Positions 50,992-60,478 of a stretch of DNA of 64,000 nucleotides are shown piece after piece (within the stretch, counting starts at the first letter, position 1; every line of letters begins with the position of its first letter). The position numbers and the translations under genes were made by a program. Source of the stretch: Antarcticimicrobium sediminis (lineage in GTDB: Bacteria; Pseudomonadota; Alphaproteobacteria; Rhodobacterales; Rhodobacteraceae); contig NZ_SMFP01000018.1 in the NCBI RefSeq assembly GCF_004348975.1, positions 1 to 64,000 of the forward strand, written 5' to 3'. The notes beneath the pieces are model-generated. The model was not told where the DNA came from. It saw only the letters and a program-made list of their open reading frames with translations, and ran no database searches.

Positions 50992-52995
50992 TCAGTCGAT
51001 CCCAAGCTTGTGGAAAAAGACGCTGTTGCGCATTTCTGCGTCTCGCAACACCTTATCCCAGCTCAACACCTCCATGTAGAGGTTGTTGTTCCCGAACCAA
51101 TTAAACCACCCGCCGCCATCAGGCATGGGCTTGAAGTCCTTCTCCATCTTCAGCCACTCTTTGACCTTTTCCGTGATCTCACACATCACGTAGCCATAAA
51201 ATGGCGTGTTATCAGCAACTTGGATTTGCCTTCCTTTTGGAGTTTTGAATTTTCCCTTCTTGACGTTGTTCACGTACCGAATGATCTGTTGAACGGGGTC
51301 TTCCTTCGAAGAAGGGTTCACAAAATCATCGCGCCCTGGCTTCTTGAACTCGAAAACGGTGATCGGGTTGCTCGCCTCATTGTCCCCCCTGAACAGCACT
51401 GGCTTATCGAACACCAATAGGTCAGGGCGCTCGGTCGCCCCTCCGTCTAGTGGTCTGTCTGAGCTCACGAAATTTGTGAAGTTAAGTCGCTCGTCGATAA
51501 TCCAGAGATTGTGATCTTCGTAAGCCGTCGCTGCTGAATCTCCCTTTCGAGGAAAAATGATGTCGTGAACAGTGCCCTCTGACGGATACCTTTGATCATC
51601 GGTGAGCTCGAAGCTTTTTCCAAAAAGCGTGAGAACGTGCTTTCGCAGCGCGATGTAATGGATCAGGTCGTTGCGGCTTGTCTTCGATATCTGGTCAAGA
51701 ATCTTCGGCAGGCCGTCCTTGAGCCCTGCCGCATCTGTCTCATTGAGCATCTGAGTGACCTGCTGTCGGATAGCCACTTCCTGAGCGAATTTTTCCTTTT
51801 GAAAGACCGTCTCTATCTGCTCCGGCGTTGGGTTGTAGGGCATCGACGAAAGGTCGATTTCTTCCGAAATCGTTCGATGCCAAGGCGCTGAATCATCAAT
51901 ATAGCCGCGAACCTGTGTGCGCTTCTTCTCCTGGCGCGCCGTGATCGTATCACCCAATGCATCGCGTGCGATATTCGCTGCGGCCTGTTCGATTTCAGCT
52001 TGTGAGATGGGATGAAGCAGATCATCACCCTTGGGGAATTCGAACCCACCGCGCTCAAGGGAAACGTTAGCATCAAGGTAAGGCCCGAACACATACGCCT
52101 TCACGATGTAGTTGCGGTCTCGATCCTCGCCTCCACCTGATCCCTCTTCGAAAAACTCGTCCACGAATTCTGGCACAAAGCTATGAATGGCCGTGTCCGT
52201 GACCTCGCGGCGATCGGCAACCAAGCTGATCTTACTTTTCTGATTTCTTGGCGAATAAAGCTTGAAAACTCGAACCTGGAACGTTTGCTCCTTGTCACCA
52301 GATCCAAACACGATCCCACCGTCCTGAAGCGGGATCTCCTTGATCATCGCCGCAAGTTGATTGCTGACGAAATTATTGAGGATGATCCGCCCTGTGCCGT
52401 CTTCCTCTGCGATCCCGATCTCGGGGCACTGATAGTCGGCGTCGATGAAGTACGGCAAAAGTCGCTCGACAAGCGTTCGGGCTATTGTCTTGACCTTCTT
52501 GTCAGGAAACGCTCGCTTGGCTTTGCGCATCGTCACCCGCGAACCGATTTCGCCGTCAGGACAATCTTCAATGTTTTCGCTGACAATAATGTCGGTTTGC
52601 TTGCCCATTTTGAAGGCACGCTTCTTCCGCCCCTCTTCGCCCTCAAAAACGCTCTCGATGAGCAAGTCGTCAAAGTATTTCAGACAGGTGAAGCGCCCGA
52701 AACCCTTGCCGCCATGAGCTATTTTATGATCCGAGTAGAGGGTGTCGAATGAATCCCTATTCTCGTCGTTGAAACCAACGCCGTTGTCGATGACCGTGAA
52801 GCTTTCAACTGGCGGCTGGCCACCCTCAAGCTCCTCCTGGTTCGACCGCTTCACGAGAATATCGACAAGTCCCTTCTCGGCTGATCCCGCTTCGATCGCC
52901 TGAATGGCATTCACGATGGTCTCGACAAGCGGGGTGTAAACGTTTGTCCCCGAACGAATGTTTTCGACCGCGCGTCTGACATTGACGTTGCTCAT
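50992..52995 (-). CDS. GHKL ATPase with nuclease-like C-terminus (Hma-like ATPase subunit)
   Basis: About 667 residues. The N-terminus is a Bergerat-fold (GHKL/HSP90-like) ATPase: VYTPLVETIVNAIQAIE, VIDNGVGFND and GGKGFGRFTCLKYF supply the Asn, Asp-Gly and glycine-rich ATP-lid motifs. Near residues 560-600 the stretch PITVFEFKKPGRDDFVNPSSKEDPVQQIIRYV has the E-x-K pattern of PD-(D/E)XK nucleases after a PDLLVFDKPV strand. Its ATG overlaps the methylase stop (ATGA at 52992-52995). ATPases of this sort accompany large DNA methylases in phage-defence loci, including helicase-methylase-ATPase (Hma) systems. The last codons abut an IS66 fragment, so whatever lay downstream is gone. Confidence 0.8.
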   Translation of the reverse strand: MSNVNVRRAVENIRSGTNVYTPLVETIVNAIQAIEAGSAEKGLVDILVKRSNQEELEGGQPPVESFTVIDNGVGFNDENRDSFDTLYSDHKIAHGGKGFGRFTCLKYFDDLLIESVFEGEEGRKKRAFKMGKQTDIIVSENIEDCPDGEIGSRVTMRKAKRAFPDKKVKTIARTLVERLLPYFIDADYQCPEIGIAEEDGTGRIILNNFVSNQLAAMIKEIPLQDGGIVFGSGDKEQTFQVRVFKLYSPRNQKSKISLVADRREVTDTAIHSFVPEFVDEFFEEGSGGGEDRDRNYIVKAYVFGPYLDANVSLERGGFEFPKGDDLLHPISQAEIEQAAANIARDALGDTITARQEKKRTQVRGYIDDSAPWHRTISEEIDLSSMPYNPTPEQIETVFQKEKFAQEVAIRQQVTQMLNETDAAGLKDGLPKILDQISKTSRNDLIHYIALRKHVLTLFGKSFELTDDQRYPSEGTVHDIIFPRKGDSAATAYEDHNLWIIDERLNFTNFVSSDRPLDGGATERPDLLVFDKPVLFRGDNEASNPITVFEFKKPGRDDFVNPSSKEDPVQQIIRYVNNVKKGKFKTPKGRQIQVADNTPFYGYVMCEITEKVKEWLKMEKDFKPMPDGGGWFNWFGNNNLYMEVLSWDKVLRDAEMRNSVFFHKLGID

Positions 52996-55900
52996 AGCTT
53001 GATCTCCGCGTCGGGGTTTCCGGCGGCGAGCGCGTTCATGTAAGCGAGGCACAGCTCGCAAGAACGGTATTTGCCACCATAGGCGGCCTCCTCTTCGCGC
53101 TCGACGATCGGGAAGGTCGAGTAGATGTAGCGAATGTCGTCACGGTCTGTGATGCCGTAGAGGTGGAAGAAGACCGCATCGAGCTTGGCGCGCAGGACAA
53201 GGCGGCGCTCTTCGTCCCAGGTGAAGGGCGGATTCACGGTTCCCGCTTCGTCTACATAGCCCATATCCCGCGCAAACGGTTCCATGTCATGGGCGGTGTA
53301 GGTGAGTTCCAAAACGATCTCGCGAACAATCTCTCCGGCGGCTTTGGAACCGAAGCGCCATTCATCGAAGCTCTCGGGTGGAATGACAGGGAGTTGCTCG
53401 ACAATGTACCAGCTAAGGTGATTTTTCTGAACTTTCTGCCTACAAACGTAATCGAAAACCATTGTGTTCATATTTGCTAGCAAAGGCGCTAAATGCACAG
53501 CGCCCTCTTCCGATACAAGCAAGGGCAACGTGTTTCCGGCGTAATGATACGGGATGAAACAAGCATCCATTGTGCGCCTGTCAGTCGGGTTAGTTACGTC
53601 CCGAAACGCTAGCACAGGCTTCATGTTTTTCGGTTTTTCTTCGGCCTTGATCCAGAACTGGGGCGTAGGACAAAAGGCAGGATCAGCCAAGCTTTCCGGC
53701 AAACTTCTTGACGGATATGCTGGTCGATGTTGGTTCTCTTCGTTCACTACAATAGATGCCGCGCGATGATCGAAGTGCCAGATCATCTTCCCTTCGTAAA
53801 GCGGAACCCAATCGCCTGCTGCGCTGCCGAAGACATTGCCGCCTATGGGATAAGCCCCTTCATGGTTTTCAAGCTCGTCCCTAGTACGAAAGAGGCCGGA
53901 GTCGTTGGTCATATCGAACATGCGCAGATATTTCACCGGCCAGGTTTTGATCACCTCCCCCCCAGAACGATCCACGAGAATCGGCGCGGCGGCGTAGATG
54001 GCTTTGGTCAATTCTGCGTCGCGACGAGAGCGGAAAATCGGGGCGGTGCCAGTGTTCGGATTGACGCGGGCAAAGTCTTCAGCGGTTAGGTCAAAGCCAA
54101 CATCTGGCTCCAATAGATCACTCACAAGGTTCAAGAAAAACGCACATCGTGCAGGTTTTGAAGTTGGTGCAGGGCTAGCCACGAACGCGGAAAACTTGAA
54201 CTGCGGGTGAACATCAGAAAAATACAGGTCGCGTCCATCTCCCTTATTTTGGAAATCATAAAGTGCCTTCAGCCGCCCCTCAGTCGCCACGCCCTTGAAG
54301 AACTTCGCGGCTGTCTTGTCTGACGCGATGCCAGACGGGACAAGCAAGCCGATCAGTCCGTCTTGCTTTACCACGGTCATCGCTCGCTCTACGAAAAGCG
54401 AATAGAGATTTACATCGCCGCCAGACAGTAAGGGGTAGTCCCCGCCCTTCCGCGCCATGCGCGTTCCAGCCTCGGCACGCTCGGACGCCTTGGCATAATC
54501 CTGCGCCAAGGGATCGCCAGCCTCTTCAAGCGCCTTGATCATCTTCTTGCGATCCGATGCGCGCTGCGCCATGGCAATTGCGGGGCGACGTTCAGCAAAC
54601 CACTCGACCTGTTGCAGCTTCATCCGATCCCACGGCGGGTTGCCAATTACGGCATGAAACCCGCCCGTCAGCTCTTCTTCTTCCCAATCCGACCAGATGC
54701 CTGGGAACGTCACTTGCCAGTTAAGGAAATTTTCCTCTGCGATGAGAATCTGCGCTTGCGCGAAAATATCTGCAAACAGATCGAATTTCTCTGCGGCTGT
54801 CAGTTGACCTTTGATTGTTTCTTCCGCGCTCTTGGCTTTGGGTCGCTTTAGAGGACGCTTACCAATAGCGATCTCAAGCGGATCGCCAAACGTGCCATCA
54901 AAAAAATCACGTAGTACAGCCTTTTGTTTCTTGTCTTTTATATCAAGCCAGTCGATCGCATGGATTAATTTTAAGAGTGCATCAAGAGGGGCAGTTTCCC
55001 GTTCGATTTGCTTAAAAACATCTGCTGAACGATGCGCCTCAGCGATTTCGGCATCCGTAAGGTTTTCGATCAACTGCATCTTTGAAGCGCTTTCAAGTGC
55101 AGCGTCGATGGGTCCCTTTAGCAAGAGCGGCGTGCCGTAGGTCGCGGCCTTGTCGATGCCCTTCTTCACCCAAGAGCCGAAAAGGCTGTCACCGCAACGA
55201 AGATGGTGATCGAGGAAGGATAAGGGGGCGCCCACGGTAAAGGTGTGGAGCCAGAGCGCCACCTTGGCGAGCTCCACAGCCATCGGATTCTTGTCCACGC
55301 CATAGATGCAGCGCTTGAGCACCATGCGGCGGATGATGTGCCGGTCGTCAAGCTGTTCCTCGTCGATTGTCCAGTCTCGTTCATCGGCATTGGCAAGGAT
55401 AGTGTTGCGGATCGTGTCGATCCGCTCGCCAAGCGGCGAAATGTAATCCCCCCATTCCTCGGGCGCATCGAGTTCGGCCTCGGCCATGGCGGTGATCACC
55501 TGGTCGGCCATAAAATCGACAAGGCTCACAAGGAAGTGGCCGGAGCCCATGGCGGGGTCACAGATTTTCAGATCAAGAAGGGCGGTCGCGGGGTCATGCA
55601 AGCGAAGTTGCCCAATCTTGCGATCATCAGCGCGGGTGCTGCCTTCCAGTTCCGTGATCTTGTCCCTGAAGGCACTCTTGCGCTCTTCGACAAGCGGCTC
55701 AAGGGTCTCCCTCAAGATGAGCTGAACCAAGTCGTCGGGCGTGTAGTAACTGCCCGATCCCTTGCGCGCGAAGATGTTGGGCTGAACGGTGATTTCGTCG
55801 CCGTCGCGCGTCACCTCGTATTCGAGAAGTCGCTCGTAGATCGAGCCAAGCTGCTGCACCGAGAGGTTGCGATAGTTGATGTATTTCCGCCCGTCTGGCG

Positions 55901-57116
55901 TTACTTCAAAGGACAGGGCGTCGATCACGCGCGCCATGACCGCATCGGGGATGCGGATATTGGTCAGGATCGCATGGCGCTCCCGGTCGAAGAGACCGCC
56001 ATTGTAGGGTGGCAAACCGATCGAGGCGTCGCCTTGGTCGATCGCGACAAACAAGTCAGCCATCGCGCCCCAATAGCGTGCGGCCGTTTCCGAGAAGACA
56101 TCATTCTTGTCTTTGCGCTCTTTGACATCGAGGCGCACCTTGTTGCGCAACCCGTAATCGTCATAGCGCGTGTCTTTGACCGGCAAGAGATCACGGTCTT
56201 CGGCGTAGAGGATGAACAAGAGCCGATAGAGCAGGATTAGCGCCGCTTCGCGCACTGCCTGCAAATCGGCCTCGGGCGCGGCTGTGACGATCGCGCGCAC
56301 CAGGTCAGGAAACACCTCCCCGAAAACCTTGTTGGATAGGTCTTCGGAAACGCGCTCTTCGTAGAATTTCCCTTCTTCGAGAGCTTTTTCGTGGAAGGTG
56401 CGCGGATCAGCGCCCGTAGGCACAAAGGCCTCGCGCCGGAAAACCAGCAAGAAGACCTTCAGCCAATGACGGCGATCGTCCTCATTAAGCGCGAAAAGTC
56501 CGTCATTGTGCCCTGGCAGATCGAGGATCGCGGCGATGTCGAGCTCGAAGAACTGCTCAGACACAGACCGCGCGCCTGAGAAGTAGAGTCGCCATTTTGA
56601 GCCGTTGGTCAGAATACCCCAACGGAGTGTGCCGCCCGTGATGTCGTCGATGCGACGCAAGTAGCGGAGCATCTGGGTCGAGGGCGCGGTTTCTTCCCCG
56701 CGCCGGCCAGAACGCCGATCGAGGGGGCGCGCCCATCTTTTGGATTCGACCACGGCGCGGCCAAACTCGTAGCGCTTCCACTCTTCGGGGAAGCCGTTCG
56801 CCTTGGCTTTCGTTTCCACACTTTCGAACAGCAAACCATCGGGCACGTCTTCGCGTCCCTTCGGTGACAGGTTTTGCTGGCGCAGCGATTCCGTCCAGCC
56901 AAGCGCTTCAAGAATTGGCCAGATCAGATCATCTTCTGTCTGGCTTTCATTCGGTGTTTGAGAAATTGGGAAGCTGTCAAAATGACCGCGAATGCTCTCA
57001 CCAAACTTTTCAAGATCAGCATCGCCAAGCGCGTTCCATTCCGAAACGTCTTGAATGGACTCCGTCAAAAAGTCGGAAGTAAATAGGCTGCCCTGGCTTG
57101 CGATCTCACTGCTCAA
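52992..57116 (-). CDS. N6-adenine DNA methylase with restriction-like N-terminus (Eco57I-type)
   Basis: 1374 residues. The N-terminal 250 residues resemble the nuclease part of Eco57I-type enzymes: QTEDDLIWPILEALGW, VPDGLLF and AVVESKRWARPLD (an acid followed by E-x-K). Next come a helical specificity-type region, SGSYYTPDDLVQLIL, AdoMet motif I DPAMGSGHFLVSLVDF, a GVDKNPMAVELAKVALWLHTF segment and the catalytic motif IV VIGNPPWDRMKLQQ (N-P-P-W, N6-adenine). The C-terminus includes target-recognition-like sequence. The 60-base-free junction to the ATPase is a four-base overlap. It may act as a methylase, a nuclease or both, with the ATPase. An intact IS6 element lies 249 bases upstream. Confidence 0.85.
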   Translation of the reverse strand: MSSEIASQGSLFTSDFLTESIQDVSEWNALGDADLEKFGESIRGHFDSFPISQTPNESQTEDDLIWPILEALGWTESLRQQNLSPKGREDVPDGLLFESVETKAKANGFPEEWKRYEFGRAVVESKRWARPLDRRSGRRGEETAPSTQMLRYLRRIDDITGGTLRWGILTNGSKWRLYFSGARSVSEQFFELDIAAILDLPGHNDGLFALNEDDRRHWLKVFLLVFRREAFVPTGADPRTFHEKALEEGKFYEERVSEDLSNKVFGEVFPDLVRAIVTAAPEADLQAVREAALILLYRLLFILYAEDRDLLPVKDTRYDDYGLRNKVRLDVKERKDKNDVFSETAARYWGAMADLFVAIDQGDASIGLPPYNGGLFDRERHAILTNIRIPDAVMARVIDALSFEVTPDGRKYINYRNLSVQQLGSIYERLLEYEVTRDGDEITVQPNIFARKGSGSYYTPDDLVQLILRETLEPLVEERKSAFRDKITELEGSTRADDRKIGQLRLHDPATALLDLKICDPAMGSGHFLVSLVDFMADQVITAMAEAELDAPEEWGDYISPLGERIDTIRNTILANADERDWTIDEEQLDDRHIIRRMVLKRCIYGVDKNPMAVELAKVALWLHTFTVGAPLSFLDHHLRCGDSLFGSWVKKGIDKAATYGTPLLLKGPIDAALESASKMQLIENLTDAEIAEAHRSADVFKQIERETAPLDALLKLIHAIDWLDIKDKKQKAVLRDFFDGTFGDPLEIAIGKRPLKRPKAKSAEETIKGQLTAAEKFDLFADIFAQAQILIAEENFLNWQVTFPGIWSDWEEEELTGGFHAVIGNPPWDRMKLQQVEWFAERRPAIAMAQRASDRKKMIKALEEAGDPLAQDYAKASERAEAGTRMARKGGDYPLLSGGDVNLYSLFVERAMTVVKQDGLIGLLVPSGIASDKTAAKFFKGVATEGRLKALYDFQNKGDGRDLYFSDVHPQFKFSAFVASPAPTSKPARCAFFLNLVSDLLEPDVGFDLTAEDFARVNPNTGTAPIFRSRRDAELTKAIYAAAPILVDRSGGEVIKTWPVKYLRMFDMTNDSGLFRTRDELENHEGAYPIGGNVFGSAAGDWVPLYEGKMIWHFDHRAASIVVNEENQHRPAYPSRSLPESLADPAFCPTPQFWIKAEEKPKNMKPVLAFRDVTNPTDRRTMDACFIPYHYAGNTLPLLVSEEGAVHLAPLLANMNTMVFDYVCRQKVQKNHLSWYIVEQLPVIPPESFDEWRFGSKAAGEIVREIVLELTYTAHDMEPFARDMGYVDEAGTVNPPFTWDEERRLVLRAKLDAVFFHLYGITDRDDIRYIYSTFPIVEREEEAAYGGKYRSCELCLAYMNALAAGNPDAEIKL

Positions 57117-57364
57117 ATCGAGATTTCCTTATTGTTTTTGGCATCCTAACAGTTGGTTATTGCCTATGCACTCGCAAATCGCGCTAAGGGAGAGCTACCC
57201 ACATTCACGAAAGCATGCTTGCATGCAAGACGCCTTGGGTGAAAAGTTACGCGTGAAGTCCGTTGTTCGGTGTCAGCGAAAACGACACGCCCTCGCGCTG
57301 CTTCAGGCGGGCAACCATGGCCAGCAAATTATCGGCGCGCGGGTTTCCCCCGATGCCCTCCGAC
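57117..57364. promoter_or_regulatory. upstream region of the methylase-ATPase operon
   Basis: About 250 bases between the methylase start and the IS6 end. The inverted GCATGC-TTGCATGC stretch near 57211-57226 and an AT-rich part near 57118-57165 could include the promoter. The left border is an IS6 end without target duplication, so original upstream sequence may be missing. Confidence 0.35.
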
Positions 57365-58174
57365 GGCATTGCCAAGTTGTTTGCCGCTTTTGACTTGGGT
57401 AACAGTTGAGGCATGAAAGTACCGCCGTCAATGCCGCGCCTGAAGGGCTTTCGTTTTCCGCGCGAGATCGGCGCCCATGCGGTCTGGGCCTACCATCGCT
57501 TTGCGCTCAGCACGGCGGATGTCGAGGACCTGTTGGCGGAGCGCGGCGTCATCGTCAGCCGCGAAGCCATTCGTCTTTGGGTCAACCGGTTTGGTGCGCA
57601 TTTCGCCGCCTGCATCCGCCGGGACCGGCCGCGCCCAAACGACAAATGGCACCTGGACGAGGTCGTGCTCCCGATCAACGGCGTGAAGCACTGGCTCTGG
57701 CGGGCCGTCGATGGCAACGGTGATACACTCGACATTCTTGTGCAAACACGCCGCAATGCCAAAGCCGCCAAGCGATTTCTGACAAGGCTGATCGCTCAAT
57801 TCGGCCAGCCAAGAGTCGTCATCACCGACAAGCTGCGCAGCTACATCAGGCCGATCGCTCAGCAAACTCAAGGTGCCGATCACCGAGCCCACAAGGGCCT
57901 TAACAACCGGATCGAAGGAAGTCATAGGCCGACGCGGCGACGAGAGAAAATCATGGGCCGGTTCAAGTCGCCCAGACAGGCACAGCGTTTCCTTGCCGCA
58001 CATGACCAGATCAACACGATCTTCAAACCCCGCCGGTATCGCCTCACCGCCACATCCTATCGCCACGCCCGGGCAGATGCATTCAGCCTGTGGGCAGACT
58101 ATGCCGCCGAAATGAAACCATGACTTGCCAAACGTAGAAAAATCTCAGCATCGGCTGAACAACTTGGCAATGCC
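57365..58174 (+). mobile_element. complete IS6-family insertion sequence
   Basis: An 810-bp element with perfect 17-base terminal inverted repeats, GGCATTGCCAAGTTGTT at 57365-57381 and its inverse at 58158-58174, around one intact transposase gene. The flanking eight bases (CCTCCGAC and ACTGATAT) are not duplicated, which fits IS6-type cointegrate or deletion formation instead of a simple insertion. Confidence 0.9.
57413..58123 (+). CDS. IS6-family transposase
   Basis: Complete 236-residue IS6 transposase. N-terminal zinc-less helix-turn-helix: GFRFPREIGAHAVWAYHRFALSTADVEDLLAERGVIVSREAIRLWVNRFG. Catalytic triad: Asp in WHLDEVVL, Asp in VVITDKLRSY and Glu in NNRIEGSHRPTRRREK. A C-terminal QINTIFKPRRYRLTATSYR follows. 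The terminal repeats lie 48 bases before its start and 35 bases after its stop. It could still be active and could mobilise the fragments of the same family at 22908 and 34860 by recombination. Confidence 0.93.
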   Translation: MKVPPSMPRLKGFRFPREIGAHAVWAYHRFALSTADVEDLLAERGVIVSREAIRLWVNRFGAHFAACIRRDRPRPNDKWHLDEVVLPINGVKHWLWRAVDGNGDTLDILVQTRRNAKAAKRFLTRLIAQFGQPRVVITDKLRSYIRPIAQQTQGADHRAHKGLNNRIEGSHRPTRRREKIMGRFKSPRQAQRFLAAHDQINTIFKPRRYRLTATSYRHARADAFSLWADYAAEMKP

Positions 58175-58263
58175 ACTGATATTTTTGCTGCGTATGACCG
58201 GTTTCGCGGGCGGTGGGGCGCGCTGGTTTGCGCCGCGATATCGCCCGCGATCTGCCGTCTCGA

Positions 58264-58857
58264 TCAGCCGGTGATCTTTCCGGTCATCTCGACCAGGCGC
58301 CTGGCCTGATGGGTCACTGCCGCCTTCCCAGCATCGTCAAAGCCATTGGCGTTGGTCGAGAAGCCGTAGGGGTTGCCGCCAGCGTCAAAAATCGACTGAT
58401 CGGTAAAACCCGGCGCGACAATGATGGCGCCCCAATGCATTGCAGTGGTGTACAGGCTGAGAATGGTCGCTTCCTGACCGCCATGCGGATTCTGGGCGCT
58501 CGTCGTGGCCGTGAAGGTCTTGTTGGCCAGCTTACCGGCACCCCAGAGCCCGCCCAGCGTATCAATGAAGGCCCGAAGCTGGCTGGCGGCCACGCCGAAA
58601 CGGGTCGGTGTCGAGAAGAAATAACCGTCGGCCCATTCCATGTCGTCGGCCGTCGCCTCGGGGATATCGCCCATCTTGTCCAGTTGCGCTTTCCAGGCGT
58701 CCTGAGTCGCGACAACCTCCTTCGGGGCCGTCTCGGGAACCCGGCGAAGGCGGATATCCGCACCTGCATCCCGGGCGGCCTCTGCCGCCGCCAAGGCGAC
58801 GGCATGGTTGGTTCCGTAGGTCGAGTAGAAGATAATTGCGATCTTAGGCTGTGCCAT
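58264..58857 (-). CDS. WrbA-like NAD(P)H:quinone oxidoreductase
   Basis: Flavodoxin-fold protein of 197 residues. [25 protein letters not shown] holds the FMN phosphate loop (S-T-Y-G-T), followed by [61 protein letters not shown], the WrbA signature region with P-T-R-F-G. It reduces quinones by two electrons, avoiding radical semiquinones. The ATG at 58857 with AAGGAAAAG upstream is chosen over 58908. It follows the pirin gene by 47 bases in the same direction. Confidence 0.9.
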   Translation of the reverse strand: MAQPKIAIIFYSTYGTNHAVALAAAEAARDAGADIRLRRVPETAPKEVVATQDAWKAQLDKMGDIPEATADDMEWADGYFFSTPTRFGVAASQLRAFIDTLGGLWGAGKLANKTFTATTSAQNPHGGQEATILSLYTTAMHWGAIIVAPGFTDQSIFDAGGNPYGFSTNANGFDDAGKAAVTHQARRLVEMTGKITG

Positions 58858-58904
58858 TGTCTTTTCCTTTTCAGTTGGTTGGTATTGCGTACCGTGCGGC
58901 ATCC

Positions 58905-59813
58905 TCACGCTTGCTTTAGGAAGGTGCCGTTGTTCAGTTCAAAGATTGCCTGCCGTAGTTCTTCTTGGGTGTTCATCACGATGGGACCACGCCAGGCGAC
59001 GGGTTCCTGAATCGGTCTTCCGGTCATCAGCAGGAAACGAATGCCATCGTCGCCCGCCTGAACCGTGATCTCGTCGCCAGACCCGAAACGGACCAGCGTG
59101 CGGTTGCCGGTCTGATCACGGATATTCAGCTCTTGCCCGCGATATTCCTTTTCGACCTTGATGCCGACAGGATCGCTGGCATCGCGGAACGTGCCGGAAC
59201 CGGCAAAGACATAGGCCAGCGCATTGGCCCGCGTGTCCACCGGAAGCACCTTGCGCCGACCGGCGGGCACTGAGACATCGAGCAGCATCGGATTGGCCGC
59301 GATCCCGTCCACCGGGCCGGTCTTGCCCCAGAACGAGCCAGTGATCACCTTGACCACCGTGCCGTCGTCATCGCCCTCGACGGGGATGTCGCAGGCGGTA
59401 ATGTCCTGGTAGCGCGGCGCCGTCATCTTGAGCGACGCGGGCAGATTGGCCCAGAGCTGGAAGCCGTGCATCTGGCCCTTGGCGTTGCCCGCAGGCATTT
59501 CCTGATGCACGATGCCCGATCCGGCGGTCATCCACTGAACGCTGCCCGGGCCGAGCAGGCCGCGGTTCCCCAGAGAATCCGCATGTTCGACCTGACCGTC
59601 CAGAACATAGGTGATCGTTTCGATCCCGCGATGCGGATGCCAAGGGAACCCCTTGGAGTAAAGCCGCGGATCATCGTTGCGAAAATCGTCCATCATTAGA
59701 AACGGATCGGTCAACGACGGATCGTCGAAACCGAACACGCGCTGCAGATGCACGCCTGCCCCCTCTATTGCGGGTTGTGCCTTGCTGGTGGCTGCGACCG
59801 GTCTGAACGTCAT
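58905..59813 (-). CDS. pirin family protein
   Basis: Two-cupin pirin of about 302 residues. Metal ligands of the first cupin are in [19 protein letters not shown] and in the [10 protein letters not shown] segment. Bacterial pirins of this type include quercetin-cleaving enzymes and redox sensors. The ATG at 59813 is preceded by AAAGGAG; the frame is open to 59984 but without conserved sequence. It is in one direction with the WrbA-like gene and the decayed glutathionyl-hydroquinone reductase, a small quinone/phenolic detoxification group. Confidence 0.88.
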   Translation of the reverse strand: MTFRPVAATSKAQPAIEGAGVHLQRVFGFDDPSLTDPFLMMDDFRNDDPRLYSKGFPWHPHRGIETITYVLDGQVEHADSLGNRGLLGPGSVQWMTAGSGIVHQEMPAGNAKGQMHGFQLWANLPASLKMTAPRYQDITACDIPVEGDDDGTVVKVITGSFWGKTGPVDGIAANPMLLDVSVPAGRRKVLPVDTRANALAYVFAGSGTFRDASDPVGIKVEKEYRGQELNIRDQTGNRTLVRFGSGDEITVQAGDDGIRFLLMTGRPIQEPVAWRGPIVMNTQEELRQAIFELNNGTFLKQA

Positions 59814-59934
59814 GAGAGGCTCCTTTGTCCTTATGCATCCAAGATGAGCCTTGGAGGCGAAATCGCTATTGGCGAGGATGTGACATCTGCTGTGCGATAG
59901 CGCGCAGATCCCAATGCCGAGCAGGCAGGTGCCG

Positions 59935-60478
59935 TCAGCCGGCCGCGCGCAGGGTGACGTGATCGCGGTCATGCGCGCGAGCAAAATCCGGCTCGCCGCC
60001 CTTGGGAACGATCTGCGTCGGATTGATGGTCCGCTGGCTCACATAGTAATGTTGCTTGATGTGCCAGAGGCTCACGGTCTCGGCGACACCCGCCACCTGA
60101 TAAAGGTCGCGGACATAATTCGACAGGTTCGGATAATCCTCGATCCGGTGCAGATTGGTCTTGAAGTGACCGTGATAGACCGCATCGAACCGGACCAAAG
60201 TGGTGAACAGCCGCCAGTCGGCCTCGGTCACGCGATCTCCCAGCAGATAGCGTGAGCGGCCCAGCCGGGCTTCGAGCGTATCGAGCGCGTCGAACAGCTG
60301 GTCGAAAGCGTCTTCGTAGGCCTGCTGCGTTGTGGCGAAGCCGGCACGATAGACACCGTTGTTGATGCGCGGGTAATGTCGGTCATCGCCGCAAGATCGG
60401 GCGCATAGTGGAACCTCTTGCCGAAGAGCACCCCGCCGGAAATACCCGCCAGTGTGTCGTAAAGTTCAGTGGGGTTCA
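59935..60478 (-). pseudogene. glutathionyl-hydroquinone reductase fragment, frameshifted
   Basis: The C-terminal part of an ECM4/YqjG/PcpF-type enzyme is readable: RINNGVYRAGFATTQQAYEDAFDQLFDALDTLEARLGRSRYLLGDRVTEADWRLFTTLVRFDAVYHGHFKTNLHRI and NLSNYVRDLYQVAGVAETVSLWHIKQHYY. The N-terminal thioredoxin domain with the catalytic Cys is absent. Before RINNG the frame shifts near 60375, and the part upstream (TELYDTLAGISGGVLFGKRFHYAPDLAA) belongs to another frame. It is therefore broken. Confidence 0.75.

Noticed and set aside
55245-56240. 331-residue plus-strand frame opposite the methylase
   Set aside because: Antisense to the AdoMet-binding region of a clearly conserved methylase; no ribosome-binding site.
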